This document shows positions 34,107-47,500 of a stretch of DNA of 64,000 nucleotides, piece after piece (positions within the stretch are counted from its first letter, which is position 1; the number at the start of each line of letters is the position of its first letter). The notes beneath the pieces are model-generated. The model was not told where the DNA came from. It did no database searches and saw nothing but the letters and a program-made list of their open reading frames with translations. Made by a program: the position numbers and the translations under genes. Where the stretch lies: contig NC_051131.1 of the NCBI RefSeq assembly GCF_014839805.1, positions 4,514,913 to 4,578,912 on the forward strand, given 5' to 3'. The stretch is from Manduca sexta (taxonomy: Eukaryota; Arthropoda; Insecta; Lepidoptera; Sphingidae).

Positions 34107-35510
34107 TAAGAAGTCTCTATAAGCAATATCAACGTCTCGAGTTAAAAACTATGATAATATAGGTTTTCAAAAGCCTTCTACGTGAGATAATCAGACTGTT
34201 AAAAATTATTGGATATTAATATGTCTATTTCGGTATTATATTTATTCGATAGTAAAAAGTTATTTAATGATGTGAACTTATATAAAGGAATAAGATATAT
34301 TTGTTAACAACAAAATTTTATCTCAACAGCGTTTTGGACAAAGCATATCCTTCGTATTTGTAATATTATAATGTGATTTAAAATTGTGCAGTGATATTAG
34401 CGTAAGACCCACTTTTAATTGTATAAGCTTAGTGTGAATGTTAGCCAGTGTTTCATTTTATGTAAAGAAGAGTGAGAGTTTTATTTATAAGGGATATTTA
34501 TAAGTTACACAAAATAAACGTGAACTCATTGCTGATATATTGTTTTTTTTTTAACTTACATTATATACAACCACATTAATATCTTTTTTGAAAATTAAAA
34601 CGAACTGTTCTGACGTACAACTTTATTTTTATCTTTTGATAAATTATACAAATATTTACATTAATGCAATTTTCCAATACTTTTTTCACACGAATAAAGA
34701 ATTAAGCACAAAGAACTCTAACAACAGACAATACATGTACACCACAATTTACTTTCTTTAACATGACATCAAAAATTTATAAACTACAACGTTTACATAT
34801 CTTTACTTATCATTTAAAATACTACGAATTATAATAATTTAAAAACTTTATATTCAGTTTTCGGTAATCTATTTGGAGCTTGTTTATCCAAATTCCTTTC
34901 CTCCACAGAGAAGAGTCTAGTTGATGATATTGTGAACTGTCGAATATAAAATTGAAATGATAAAATAAAACAAAATATGACAACGAGTATAATCTTTATG
35001 CTGTGATCTTAAATCTAAAGATTACGTCTAAGGTGCAAATGACAATAACCGAAGGCTAAATAAGATTCAACAGGGAGAAACGAAAAACTGAGATACATAT
35101 TTACCCCTGCACAGTATTTACTCCTTCTGCCTTGAATATAGATACATTGGTCTACTTTATATACAGCGAACAAAAAGGCAGATACTACCACTGTTTCATT
35201 GTATTGTCAAAGTTATCCATCGGTTTAAACCGATGGATAACTTTTTTATATAACGCTCTTTGCATGATCTTTTCTTTCTACCCAAATATAAGATCAAGGA
35301 CTCATGCAAAGATTTATAAAAAATGTAGCATAGATAAAATAGACAAGTGTTTAAGATTTATTTTTATGGGCGTTCATAACCACACAAAAAAATTCTATAT
35401 AGTAGTTACATTGAAAGAGATAATTTATTTCGTGGATATAAGCACATGGGGCGTCCTTTTCTAGAAGGTCTAGGTCTGTCCAATTCTTTCAGTCTTACCT
35501 AAACATCCTG
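34107..35510. other. 3' flank of the 93-aa gene; long 34-35 kb AT-rich stretch
   Basis: A candidate AATAAA for the peptide gene is near 34511. The 36-bp perfect palindrome at 35209-35244 is the only structure. No other gene is supported. Confidence 0.35.
35209..35244. repeat. 36-bp perfect palindrome without loop
   Basis: AAAGTTATCCATCGGTTT is followed at once by its exact complement. Confidence 0.9.
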
Positions 35511-38500
35511 TTACATGAGGGAAGCCGGGGGTAAAGTGACAGCACCGTGCCCTGAGAGTGGTGAAGGCAGCGTGGCGACTCCTCGGATCCAAGCTCCTCG
35601 CTCGCAGCAGAAGGACTCTACGTTGTTCAATGCACGCATGTATATCGTGGTTACACCACCTGGACACAATATTAACATGATTGTTTTAGGTGAAGGTCTG
35701 TGTTTAAAGTAATTGGAAGCTGGTGTGTGGAAAGTGGCAGTCTTGCTCGTGCTGATAATAGCATAGTTTTACAATATAACTATCTCAAATTTAAAATTTC
35801 TTTATATGTAAAACATATATACAAGATATGCAAGTTGATCAAATATATATCTAACGCGTCCTATCATGTGTGGCCTGCGTCGCGTACAAATATCAATGAT
35901 GAATTTCAAAATGTATTTAATTTTGTTATATGGATTAACTGCACATTATATTTATAAATTGCTCATGCGTTATAAGCTCTTTTAATAGACAGACATAACG
36001 ATCTTTTCACTGATTATCTATAAGGTATTAAAAATGAAAGAATAATAATAATCATTAACTAAACTTTCAAATTTTCCATGATAAGTATTCTCGTATTGTA
36101 TTAAGAATATATACTATACGATCATGATCAAGTACATTATATGAAAAGGTCAAATATAGTAAACAAGTTGTTTGCTCAGAGTGCGACAGTTCAATAGATA
36201 TGTTTTTACAAACAATATGTATTTCAGAGAACAATTAAAAATGTTGTTTTATATCAACGACATTTATGGCACGTTCGCGAATTGTAATGACATATTCTTT
36301 ATAGACTTATACATATGTATTTGTATGATTGACATAACTAGAGGAGCATACTGCAGCTTGTATTTGAATTTTTTTTATAAATTCCCTTTTAAATTATTTT
36401 CTAAATTATATGACAATAAATGTGTAAGTATTAATAACTCAAGTAGTATTAGAAGTTAAATCATTGGAACCTATTTGACACGGGTTCCTTACAAGGTAGT
36501 AAAGAATAAAGAATCGGCTACAGAAGGATTTACAAAAACTCATCATTAATTCAGTGCAATAGAAATTGAAAAGTGGTTTAATTCATGAAGGCGGAGTCGC
36601 GTGAAAAACAAAACATTCATTAAGTACAAGTTATCTGTATATTATGTTATGTCGTTTAATATTTTATGTTCATATTTTTAATGTCTAAACAGTCAAAAGT
36701 AAAAAAAAAACATGTACTTTAAAGTTTTACACCAAGGAAAATTATTCGTTTCCTTATCATTTGTATAAAGAAAACTTTCAAATACAATGGATCATGTTCT
36801 AATCTCGACGTGCAATTGTTTTATCTAATAAAATATGTAACCTTCTCAAAATTACGGGCGCCAGCGGAATCAATCTGATATCTTCATTGTTTGGATTATC
36901 GGTGTTATGATTATGGCGCAGACTGTTGTATTGCAAGATCAATTTAGTCACAATAAAATAATAATACCATTTCTGTATTATATAGTTATTTGTCCACTAT
37001 AAGGTCTCCTGTACTACTGACAGCAGTTTTTATAAATTTTGTATCTACACAAATGATTTTGTAGTGTATAAATTTGCAACGCCTTCGCGTGTTTATACAA
37101 GTATCAAATCACCGAGTTAAATTCGTCTTAATTCCTTATGACAAATGATATAATACGGTAGACAGGAGTTAATAGGAGATGTTTTAAGCCATTCTAGTGT
37201 AATGATTTGGTGTTCGGATATATTATCCTCTAAGTAACTGAAGTTCATGGTAAGGTGTATGTAGGACTCTGTTAAGTATTCAATTCAAGGTAATGGCCTA
37301 CAATTGATACTGGATTAATTAGTGTTTAATCGACTTATCACGTAATTACGATGCCTTGGAAATGTCTAATGTGGTAGTTTTTATTTTATTGCTTTGAATG
37401 GCGAGACGAGCTTGGTGTACGCCTGATAGTAAGCGTACGACCGCCCATAAACAGTAGAAACACCATCTAACACCTTGAATTAAATATTAAAGTAAAGTTT
37501 TTTTTGTTATTTCACTTCGCTTGCTATCCTGAGACATGAGATGTAAGTCTTATTATGTCCAGTAAATACACTAGCTACAATGTTCTTCAAACAGGAACAC
37601 AGCAGTGTTCACACACTGCGGCAGTAATAGACATTGCGGTGGTACCTACCTAGGCGGACTCTCACATATGAGAGACCTACCACCAATACATATCATACCC
37701 TTTGATAGTGCTCGAAAAGTCGCCTCACCAATGATGATAAGCTGTGTTCCAAGATACGCCAGCGCATGCCCGTGCCGCGGCATCGACATCTCTGTCTCAA
37801 GCTTCCACTGACGGTCTTTCCAGTCCCACGCGTCTATTGCTCCCACGCTGCTTGCTGTCTTCTCCTGTTTCAAGAGAAGAAGTTGATTTCAAATATGAAT
37901 AAAAGAAGGATTCAGTTTTGTCCCATTTTCTGGTTTTATTGATGAAGAATCATTACTCGAAATTTGTTTGTGGCAGAGGCCGTGCTCAGCCCAGGATGTT
38001 GAGACACAATATAAAAAAAAATGTGCAACACTTTTTCCTAACCTACAAATTACCTTTACAATTATAATGACAACATGGAAGACCATTGTTTAGTGTCCAG
38101 GTCGAGACCCTTTGAAAATAGACTATTTACTAGATTTATGTAATGAAGTATATTACCCTAGTAAGTACACGTATTAATACATTCGTTTATCAAATTAATT
38201 TACCTTCTCGGATACTTTACCGGCGCCACCGATAATGTATAACTTGTCGTTCATAGCGAACAACGTGGCGAAACACCTCGGGAAACGTAAACTGTGTATT
38301 TCGGTCCATCTGGGCAATGTCAAAGACGATTTTTAATGAAATCTATTAAGATTATTTGTATGAAATACAAACATTCGTTAGTAATTACTTGTAAACTAAA
38401 AATATAAACATAGTAGAGTCTGATATATAAATGAAAAAAAATAGGGGTATGCAGTGTCGCAACCAGGGCACCCATTTTCGCCAAGTATGTGCCGTCCCAT

Positions 38501-41500
38501 GATGTGATAGGGGCGAGCCTATCGTCAAATCAGGCACGAATTCAAGACTCCGGGCTTATACTGAGCAGAAAAATCCAAATATCACTTTGCCCGACCCGGG
38601 ATTCGAACTCAGGATATCCGAGCGTTGCCGTACCGCGCATACCACTTCGCAACGAAGCAGTCATATTAGGTATATTCGTATGTACTAGAATGCCTGTATT
38701 CACTCACTCGTTAGTTTTAGAGTTGTAGCACTCAACGATCTTGCAGACAGGCCGTCTTTTCTCGCCGGTCATGCCGCCCGCCACCCAGATGTAGTCGCGG
38801 TACTTGGCGCACGCGACCGCCATGCGCGCGACGCCCATCGATCTCACCTCGCTCCACGAACCAGATTTCGGGTCAAACCTCTCTACTGATCGTAATACCC
38901 TGGTATTCAAGTTAACTGATTATTTAAGTTTGAATAATTATTTTCAAACTGACCAGAACCTTACCCAACGCGACGCTCCGGTTGGGTACAAAAAACGGTC
39001 CCCGATTTGAATATATTTTTTATTTAAGTGGAAAGGGTGATGACCTAAAAAGGTCTTCAGCTAAGCGACTGCACAAGGCCTTTCATATAGCGTGAGGCTC
39101 TGGGTAATTGCCCGGTTCCTTACCCCTCGTCCCCTCCCCACATCCCCCAAGGCCACCATTGGGTCGTTCTCTTTTTCGATGCATTTAAACAGAAAAAGCA
39201 CTGCGTTCTTCCATTTCCAATTTTCCATAATATTAATCTGAAGGAAATTAGATTTACGAATTGTAGTTGAAAAAATTGATTTACTGTCTAAATAAAATAA
39301 ATCAGAAAAATACGTGGTTGAGCGTATGTACAAATGATAAAGTGTTAATCAATAAAATTAGTTTATCGAATAACATAGGGCAAAGCGATCTGGGTACTAT
39401 ATTTTATCTTTAATAACATTTTACTTTATCATGAGGGTATAATAGATACTTAAAACATGAAAACTACATTAGAGAGTCCCATTAATATTCAAGTATGCGA
39501 CAGTAGTTATAGTAAATTCATTCTATTCGTATGATGGCAAAATAAAATTCCTAATGAATCACATGTCGTGACGTAAAACAAAACTTATTTTTGTTGAACT
39601 AATCAATATTGTCACATGAGCCGGGAAAAACCAGCTACGTGGTCAGCAGCAGGAATAACGTACTGTAAATAAAACCGAACTATAGAAAGACCGTCGATTA
39701 CTCAGCAACATAACTCTACCTTGATGTGAGTGATTAACCGCCATTTTCACTAAATGAACCTATTTGCTTTTTTCGATCTATCTTAAAAATGGACGAATCA
39801 GAATAAAATTTTATTTGACATGCTTGTAAATGAGTTATTTTGATTGGTTCATTCTCAGAATCGGATTGAAGATTAAGATTGAGATCCTTTATTGAAAACG
39901 GCTGTGAGACGACCAGAGAACAACTATTATGATATGGCAACGTCCCACAAAAACGAAACTTTTTCTAAGGCCTATATTTCCTGCGGAGTATTGCATTATA
40001 ATTTTTTCTCTTACTTGCCCTTCTTGTCTTGTCCACCGATTGCGTATAGCGCCATCTTGTGAACAACTAATCCAAAGTTCTTCCTTGGAATTGCTAGTCC
40101 AGATTCGCTGTACCACGATCTGGTGACTGGTTCATAACTCCAAACCGTGGATACCACTACCGATTTTCCGCGCACGTCGTCTTCTCGAGGATCGGCACCC
40201 CCTTTATAAAGTAATGATATTTATCATTTAGAGCTAGTTCATCTCTAATTTTCAGTACAGTTTTGGCCTTATGTGATTGTTGATGGATTGGTTAGTCGTA
40301 TAACGAAATATAGAATTCTTTCTTTGATCAGAGATCATATTAAGCCATAAATTCCTAATTGCTGATGTCTACATTCTCTCCCAGTGGTCATCCTGAGCCT
40401 AGGTTCCCGTTATTGTTACGAGGTAACCCGTTATTGGGTTTCCTTCAGCATGGTCGCTTATTTTGCAAGGGTTGCGAGCGTCAAAAGCACTCACCTGAAA
40501 GTCCATTGTGTTTGTATAATCCGACCCTTGTCAGGCTTACAAACGTATCACACGGCAAAAAAAGTCATTAAACGGAATTTACAAAGTCATATTGGTCAAA
40601 GTAATTAAACTTGTGCAGCGGTCAGCAAATTTATTTTTCTTTATTCATAAGCAACGCACGCATATTTCTTTTGACTTTGGTGGTTTTCACAGGTATAAGT
40701 CTTTAGTTACATCAATCAGCCCGTTTTCCCTTCACTTTAATAATTATAAAAATCTTATTTACCAACTAAATATACTCTTCCTCTAAGAAACGCGACGGAG
40801 TGGTGATGTCTCGGCTCGGGAAGATCCCCCACGTACTCCCACACGTTCGTGACCGGATCGAATCTGTGACGTGAAAACATAAATACTATGATGCTAAGTA
40901 TAAGGCTAGCAAGCGGTATGCGTGCGATTGTGCGTACTATTGAACTATAATAATTCTAAATATGTAATCATTTTAATTGTACTCAACTATATAAATGTAT
41001 TCAGGGGGAAATTTTAACTAGTTAGCACACATGCAGTTTACGCCTTTATATCCGAAGATGGCAGGCAGAGGTGCAACCGTTTGACCAAATATGTTCCGTT
41101 CCATGATGGGTTAGAGGGCGAGTCTATCGCCATATCGAGCATAAATTCCAGATTCCAGGCTGATACTAAACAGAAAAACCCAATATAATTTTGCCCGATA
41201 GGGTTTGAATCCGGAACCTCAAAGCGGTATTATACCGTAATACAACGACCCGACCAAGGCAGATTGACATAATGCTTTGTGAAAATAACATATCAGCTAT
41301 GATGAAGAGAGAATTAACCTATTTCCTATATATAGAGCTTCACCATTACCGCGAATAGACAAAAAGTGTTTGTAAATACCTGTATATATCTTTGCCAGTG
41401 TTCCGCCCTACTCCATAATCTGTGTGTGGGTCGATACCACCAAACACTAATACAGTCTCGCGATCCCAATTGAACAATGAACCCTCCGCTATATACTTCT

Positions 41501-44500
41501 TATTCGACGGCCCGAGAATGGATGTGGACAACTTATTCCTGAAGCAAAAATGTACGAAATTTAATTTATAACTTCTATAAATATAATAGATAAGCAAAAC
41601 TCAGTGTGCCTGTAGTCTAAAGCCAATTAATAAAAAAGAAATGGGTTGATAAAAGAAGAGTACAAATCAGCGATTTTGACATTCATTTCTGTCTGTCTCT
41701 CTCTGTTTGTTAGCATACATCTTCGAAACTACTGAACGAATTTTCATACTGTTTTCATTATTGACAGATATTATAATTGAGAGCAGAATCTATATTCCTA
41801 AACAAACCTATATTTGTTTCATTAATATCGATACAAGGAAAAGTTATACAGGCGTAAGATGTTGCGGGGACAGTTAGTTATAGATATGAAGAAAAAACTT
41901 CAATAAAAAAATAATTTCAATTGTAATTATTAGCAAATATTTTTAAAAATTTTACAAAATATTGTAAAATTTTTAAAAATATTTACTAATATTATTATAA
42001 CTATTAATTTTTTATACAGACGTTGCAAGGTAATAACCTTGCCACGTCTTTTACCCATCTACGACAAATAAATTGTTTTAAAAATGTTACTGCGGTGCAA
42101 GATTTTTCTGATGTAAAGTCAAATGCCGCTGCTGGAGATATTGCTCGCAATTACTATTAGGAACAGATTGTGAAACAAAAAAAAAATTACATGTTCATTC
42201 TGGCCAGTGACTCCTTCGACTGATTGAAGAGCGATATCCTGGGGCTGTGGAAATTGTTCTGTGACATGGGGGCTGGAGCGCGCGGGGCCGGCTCCGCGCG
42301 GGACGCGTTGCTCGTCGTTTGGGGACGAGGCGCTGACGATGCTTGCGGTGATCTGATGAATACCATAGATGTTGTCATCATTGAATTATTTGCTATTTAA
42401 ATGCTAATAGCATCAGGCATTGTGATTTTATGTACCGACGCGAGGGCAGCAAAGAATACAAGGCTATCTACGCATTCTACATTTCAGAACAGCATTTCTA
42501 ATGCGAAAATATAATAACTTCTTCAAAAACGAAGCTACCTTTTTCAAATTTGGAATAGGTAGGTAATTAATACAGATTTTCGAAGAACATTGTAACGGTC
42601 AGTTAAGTGGTATATATATATTTCGAAATTTGGTAGATGTATTTATCTAGTTTGCACAAAATATATAGCTAACTGAATCAATTACCACAACGTAGGACGT
42701 TCTAATAACTGATTCGTAAATACTTTTTCCAGATTCATAAATATTAAATGCAGATTTTACTATTCTTTTATATAATATATGAGTAACTGCGACTATAAAC
42801 AAAGGGTAACTATGATTCGACAACTAAATATTGTAATTACTTGTCCCAAATTACTTCGTAATTCTAAGGGTATGGATATGGATATTGCAGATATATTATT
42901 AAAATATATTGACTTTTTGGAGTTTAAGACCTTTTGTTAGTTGAGTGTTCTATTACAATGTAATAGATAATATTGCAATATTTTTAGAAAAGGTAACAAT
43001 ATTATGGAGTTATTAATATTTTTGAAAAGAATTAAATATGCGTTGTACCCATACGCATCGTATATTGCTAGCACAAGTTTTTGAATATTTTTTCGTGAGA
43101 TTTATTATTAGGAAAGTGTTACTGAAACAACTGCGGGAATTTTTTCTCAATAATATTAGAGAGGAACATGCATAATATCGTACACAGTGTAATTATCAGC
43201 GCTCTTACCGACAGCAAGTGGGAAAAAAGACAATTGTAGTTTTACGAAATAAAAATATTACAAAACCTTTGACATTCCGCCAAAGCGGCTGTGGCAGCTG
43301 CCAAATACGAAGCCGCTACACTATGCCTTCTTTCTTCTGTTTTTACAGGGTATTGATTCTGTAAAGCGTGTGTTTTACAGCAACTTATATTTATTTCTAC
43401 TTTTCATTTACATTTTCAAAATGTCAAGATTTCGCAAAGAAAGCATTATAGGTGTCTGCGCCTAATCTTATTTTCTTAGCACCGATTACAAACTTTTTAT
43501 TACAAACTTTAGTATTTCGATAACATTGAAGAAAACAGGCGAATGACAATTTTAAAGTTGTCAAATAAATTGGCGAAAGAAATTATACTCTAACCCCAAT
43601 AAGTTTAGTCTCTATATAAAAATCTTACTAGCTAAAGAGCTATGTTTTTGTTACTAAGGTTTCTTTGTCTGAGTCATAAACATAACAATGGTAAATAATG
43701 GTGATTACCTTCTCTGTTACACTAGTATCAGCACTGCCACTGCTGGTTTCACTGTTCGTTGTATTTAAATCAGAATCTTTTTCAGGTAAATCAAACATTG
43801 GATCTTGTTTCTTCGTTGCGACCTATAATAAGATTTAATGGCAGTTATTAATAAATGATCTCAATTTGTTTTTTCGTTGAAACCTTAAATAAGATTGTCG
43901 TTTAATGGCCGTCAATATATGACCTCAATCTAAATTTTCGATCCGATTCCGAATATAAAATAATGAAAATAAGTTATTTTTCAATATGTCAATAAAACTT
44001 TGTCCTGATTGGTAAATTTTTGCGATGGATCGAACAAAGCTATTGGAAACGTTTTCAGAAATCAGTCAATCTATCTACTAAAATGACCAAGAAGTTACGC
44101 AATAAAATTGAAAGTAAATAAATAATTAAAAATAAATTACAGCTTCCGGCTCTACAGTGCACATGTGGATTTGTTGAATTTTCCGACGCTGCGCCTGAAG
44201 GTTTTGTAATTGTTGTTTCTGTAGTTCTAATTGTCTTCTTTGCTCCTATTTTTAAAAAGTAACAAAACGAATTTAATATTAAAATAGATTAGGTCTGGGG
44301 GCCCTGTTCCGTCTAAGGAGACGAATTCTATTTTTACAAGTATAGGCGTTCTAATCAAAGGAAAGCTATGATAGCCGTACGGGTGAATGAGCATTTCTCT
44401 TTTACCTATTTGAAGACGGAGTAGGGTCCCTTCGGGACAGTCCAAGACAAGCCAAGCCAAGACCCCTTTCTACGATCCTTTACGTTAAGAGAAACCAAAA

Positions 44501-47500
44501 ATATGTATGAGTATCCTATCGACAGTATTATCGATTGGATATGTTTTTTCTATACACTTTCTGTTTTCTATTAGTATTAGTGATTGTAGAAAAACGTCTT
44601 GAATAAACCTATCCCAGAAAAGAATTATAACATTATTTTTTATTTTTTGATTTAGAGGATTTTTTATTAATAAGGAATAATTTTGTTTACCTCAAAATGA
44701 TTCTGATGCTTATTGATTTCAGGGCTTCTTCTACGGTCGCATATCAAGGGCATTTCCATCTCTACTGGCGGAGATCTAATTGGCGATGGTGATTGAGTAC
44801 CTTCCTTCGTCTGTTATGTAATGATTAATCTTTTTATCTCAATACTCCATTCGTATTTACTTTTAAACATTTACAGTGAGCTCTCTTTTCGTAGATCAAG
44901 AAGAACGTAAACAACAACTAATTATACTTTTTTTTTCTTTTTTATTTTAAAATATGGTTCAAAATTGATGGTAGAATTGTGACATTCACTTTTAGAACCA
45001 CCAACACCTCAGTCCGCCCCGTGCCCATGAAGTGTTGCAAAGCTTTCGAAAAGTCCGGAGATTAAATAAAAAATCGCGATAAAATTCTTAATAGAAATAA
45101 AATAATAAAATTCGTAAAACTTATTTAATTTCCACACTTATCATGAAACTTAGATCACCTAATAGAAAAATATACAAAAAATAATATACGAATATTAAAA
45201 AGAAGAGTTTCTTAATTTGATTTGTATATATTTTTACTTTACCAGTTTGTGACAAAGGGAAAAGGTAATTTTTCTCATTACCTGTATATTCTAGTGCCTC
45301 AAATTCAATGAAATTTAAATGAATGATAACGAATCGTACCAGGTAGCTATCTCATGTCATTTGACATAATCATGCCGGCCTTATAAGAACCATTTAATTA
45401 GAACTTCTTATATACTATTTAGAACAAGAATTTACATTGAGAATACAAAAGGCAAAAAAAATCACCTTTCTTCTGCTCTCAAAGAATTCACTCATAGTAG
45501 GAAATGATTTGTCCTTATCTCCCGTAAGACCCTTTAATGTGGCCGGTAGAGGAAAGTCCATTTTAGGTCTCCGCATATCCATTTTGTCCATGTCTATCCC
45601 GCGTAAACTACCTGAAATATAATGCAATATGTACAAAATATTACGATAGTTATATCTGTAATTATAATTTATTTTTTTACCTTTTTTACTTGTCACGCGT
45701 ATGTAGAATTTTTTGCTATTTATTTTATTTATATTACAAGTATATTTAAATACACGTTTATTAAATTAATGATCTGGTACTTAAAATAGGAAGACCTAAG
45801 CTATAAGTGTCAGCATCCTTCCAGACTCAGTTTAATTTACTTGTATAAAACAAAGTTTCAACAATGTGCGACTTAATCGCTCATATATAATGTTCCAATT
45901 ATACATCTCTATTTATAATAAAATAAAGGAATTTGTGTAGAATCTAATTATCATTAGAACGCTTAGCAGAGGGCATTTGTGCTCATTAGTATATACAGGT
46001 TGTGTCGGGTTCCTTTTCGGAAAATTTCACCTTTTGCCACGGATGTTCACAAAACTATGTTATTAGTTTTTTAGTTCAACCTTACTTCTTTACAGGAATT
46101 GTTAACACTTTTTATTTGGTTAAGAGGCTGAACATTCCGGAAAATATTACTACTGTCAAACAGGCTGAACGTTCCGGAAAATATTATTACTGTCAAGGAG
46201 AAGTGGCGCAACAAATTCAAACTACAAACATGTCAATGACCTGTACTTAAGGGCTTTATCTTATAACAGGAATTATTAATGTACCGTTGTTTTCACTATT
46301 TCCTTAACATTCATTATTTATCAATCGTGAAATTTAAGGTTGTTTTAAAGATAATTAGGAATAAAATAAAAGAATAATTGAATAACAGAAGTCCAGTATT
46401 TTCACATCAATAATTAATTAATGAGGTTCGACTTCTGTGCGTCTGTACAAAGGAACTTTCTCAAAAGTTCGGTTTTCGTTCGTTCAAAACATTTTTAGTA
46501 ATGGAATAAAAATCATGTAATAAGACACAAAAATAAAAAAAAAACCTTCAGTGTCGCAATGAAGTTACGACACAGATATTTACGAGTATTTATTATGACT
46601 ATTGTTTAAACAGTCCAGGAAATCTAACAATTTATAATTTCTACAGTTATTATAACAAAACAAAAATTACAACAAAAATTTTATCAACCAAAACAAGAAT
46701 ACGTGCAGTAAACAACGTTCGATGACATGAGAAACATTTTTCCTTGGCAATAATGCGTTTAACACATTGTTTATTTAAGACGATTCAACGAATATTTTAA
46801 GTGGAAATGACGCATATAGAAAACAATAGATTAATGCGATCGTATAACACTATTTACCGGGCAAGTCATCATTTCTTCGAGGCGGTTGCATCATCGCCAT
46901 TTGCTGGTACATCTGGTCTCTCGGTACCATAAACTGTTCCAAATATTTGAGGAAATCTTTGTACGTCACGTGGTTCTGTAAATTACAAACACATTCGCAG
47001 TTTATTTCTGTCGCCCAACGTACCATGTTATGTATTTTGACTAGAGAAAACGAAATTTAATATCACATTAATGTTATATGTTAATTATGCGAAAGTAAAA
47101 GTAAACGCGGTAACCAATGAACGGTTTGGAATGAAATTTCGTACACAGATAGATCATGTCCTGGATTAATGCTATAGGCAACTTTTTAAAAAAGTAATTG
47201 CGTAGTAGGAATTTTACACAAGAAAAGGTACATTAATTATTTACGAACATTGTTTTTAACAGGTGTTAGATATAGCCCAGTGGGGTGTTAATAAGTAATA
47301 ACGGGTGATATTTATATTTACTTTAATCGCATGTAATTGCACTGGTTATATACTGGTCGCTCATATGTGAGAGTTCGCCCGGGCAGGTACCACTGCAATG
47401 TCTATTTCTGTTGCCACGCAGCAGTGTGTAATCACTGTTATGTTCCGGTTTCAAGGACATTGTAGGCAGTAATTGTAACTACTTGACATAATGAGACTTA

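Noticed and set aside
35132..35464. 110-aa plus-strand ORF
   Set aside because: It runs through a perfect palindrome, has no family likeness, and is AT-driven; probably chance.
43255..43330. Small GC-rich stretch tested as the missing kelch exon
   Set aside because: An acceptor and donor can be found but its length (31 bases) gives the wrong phase to join 43709 to 42352.
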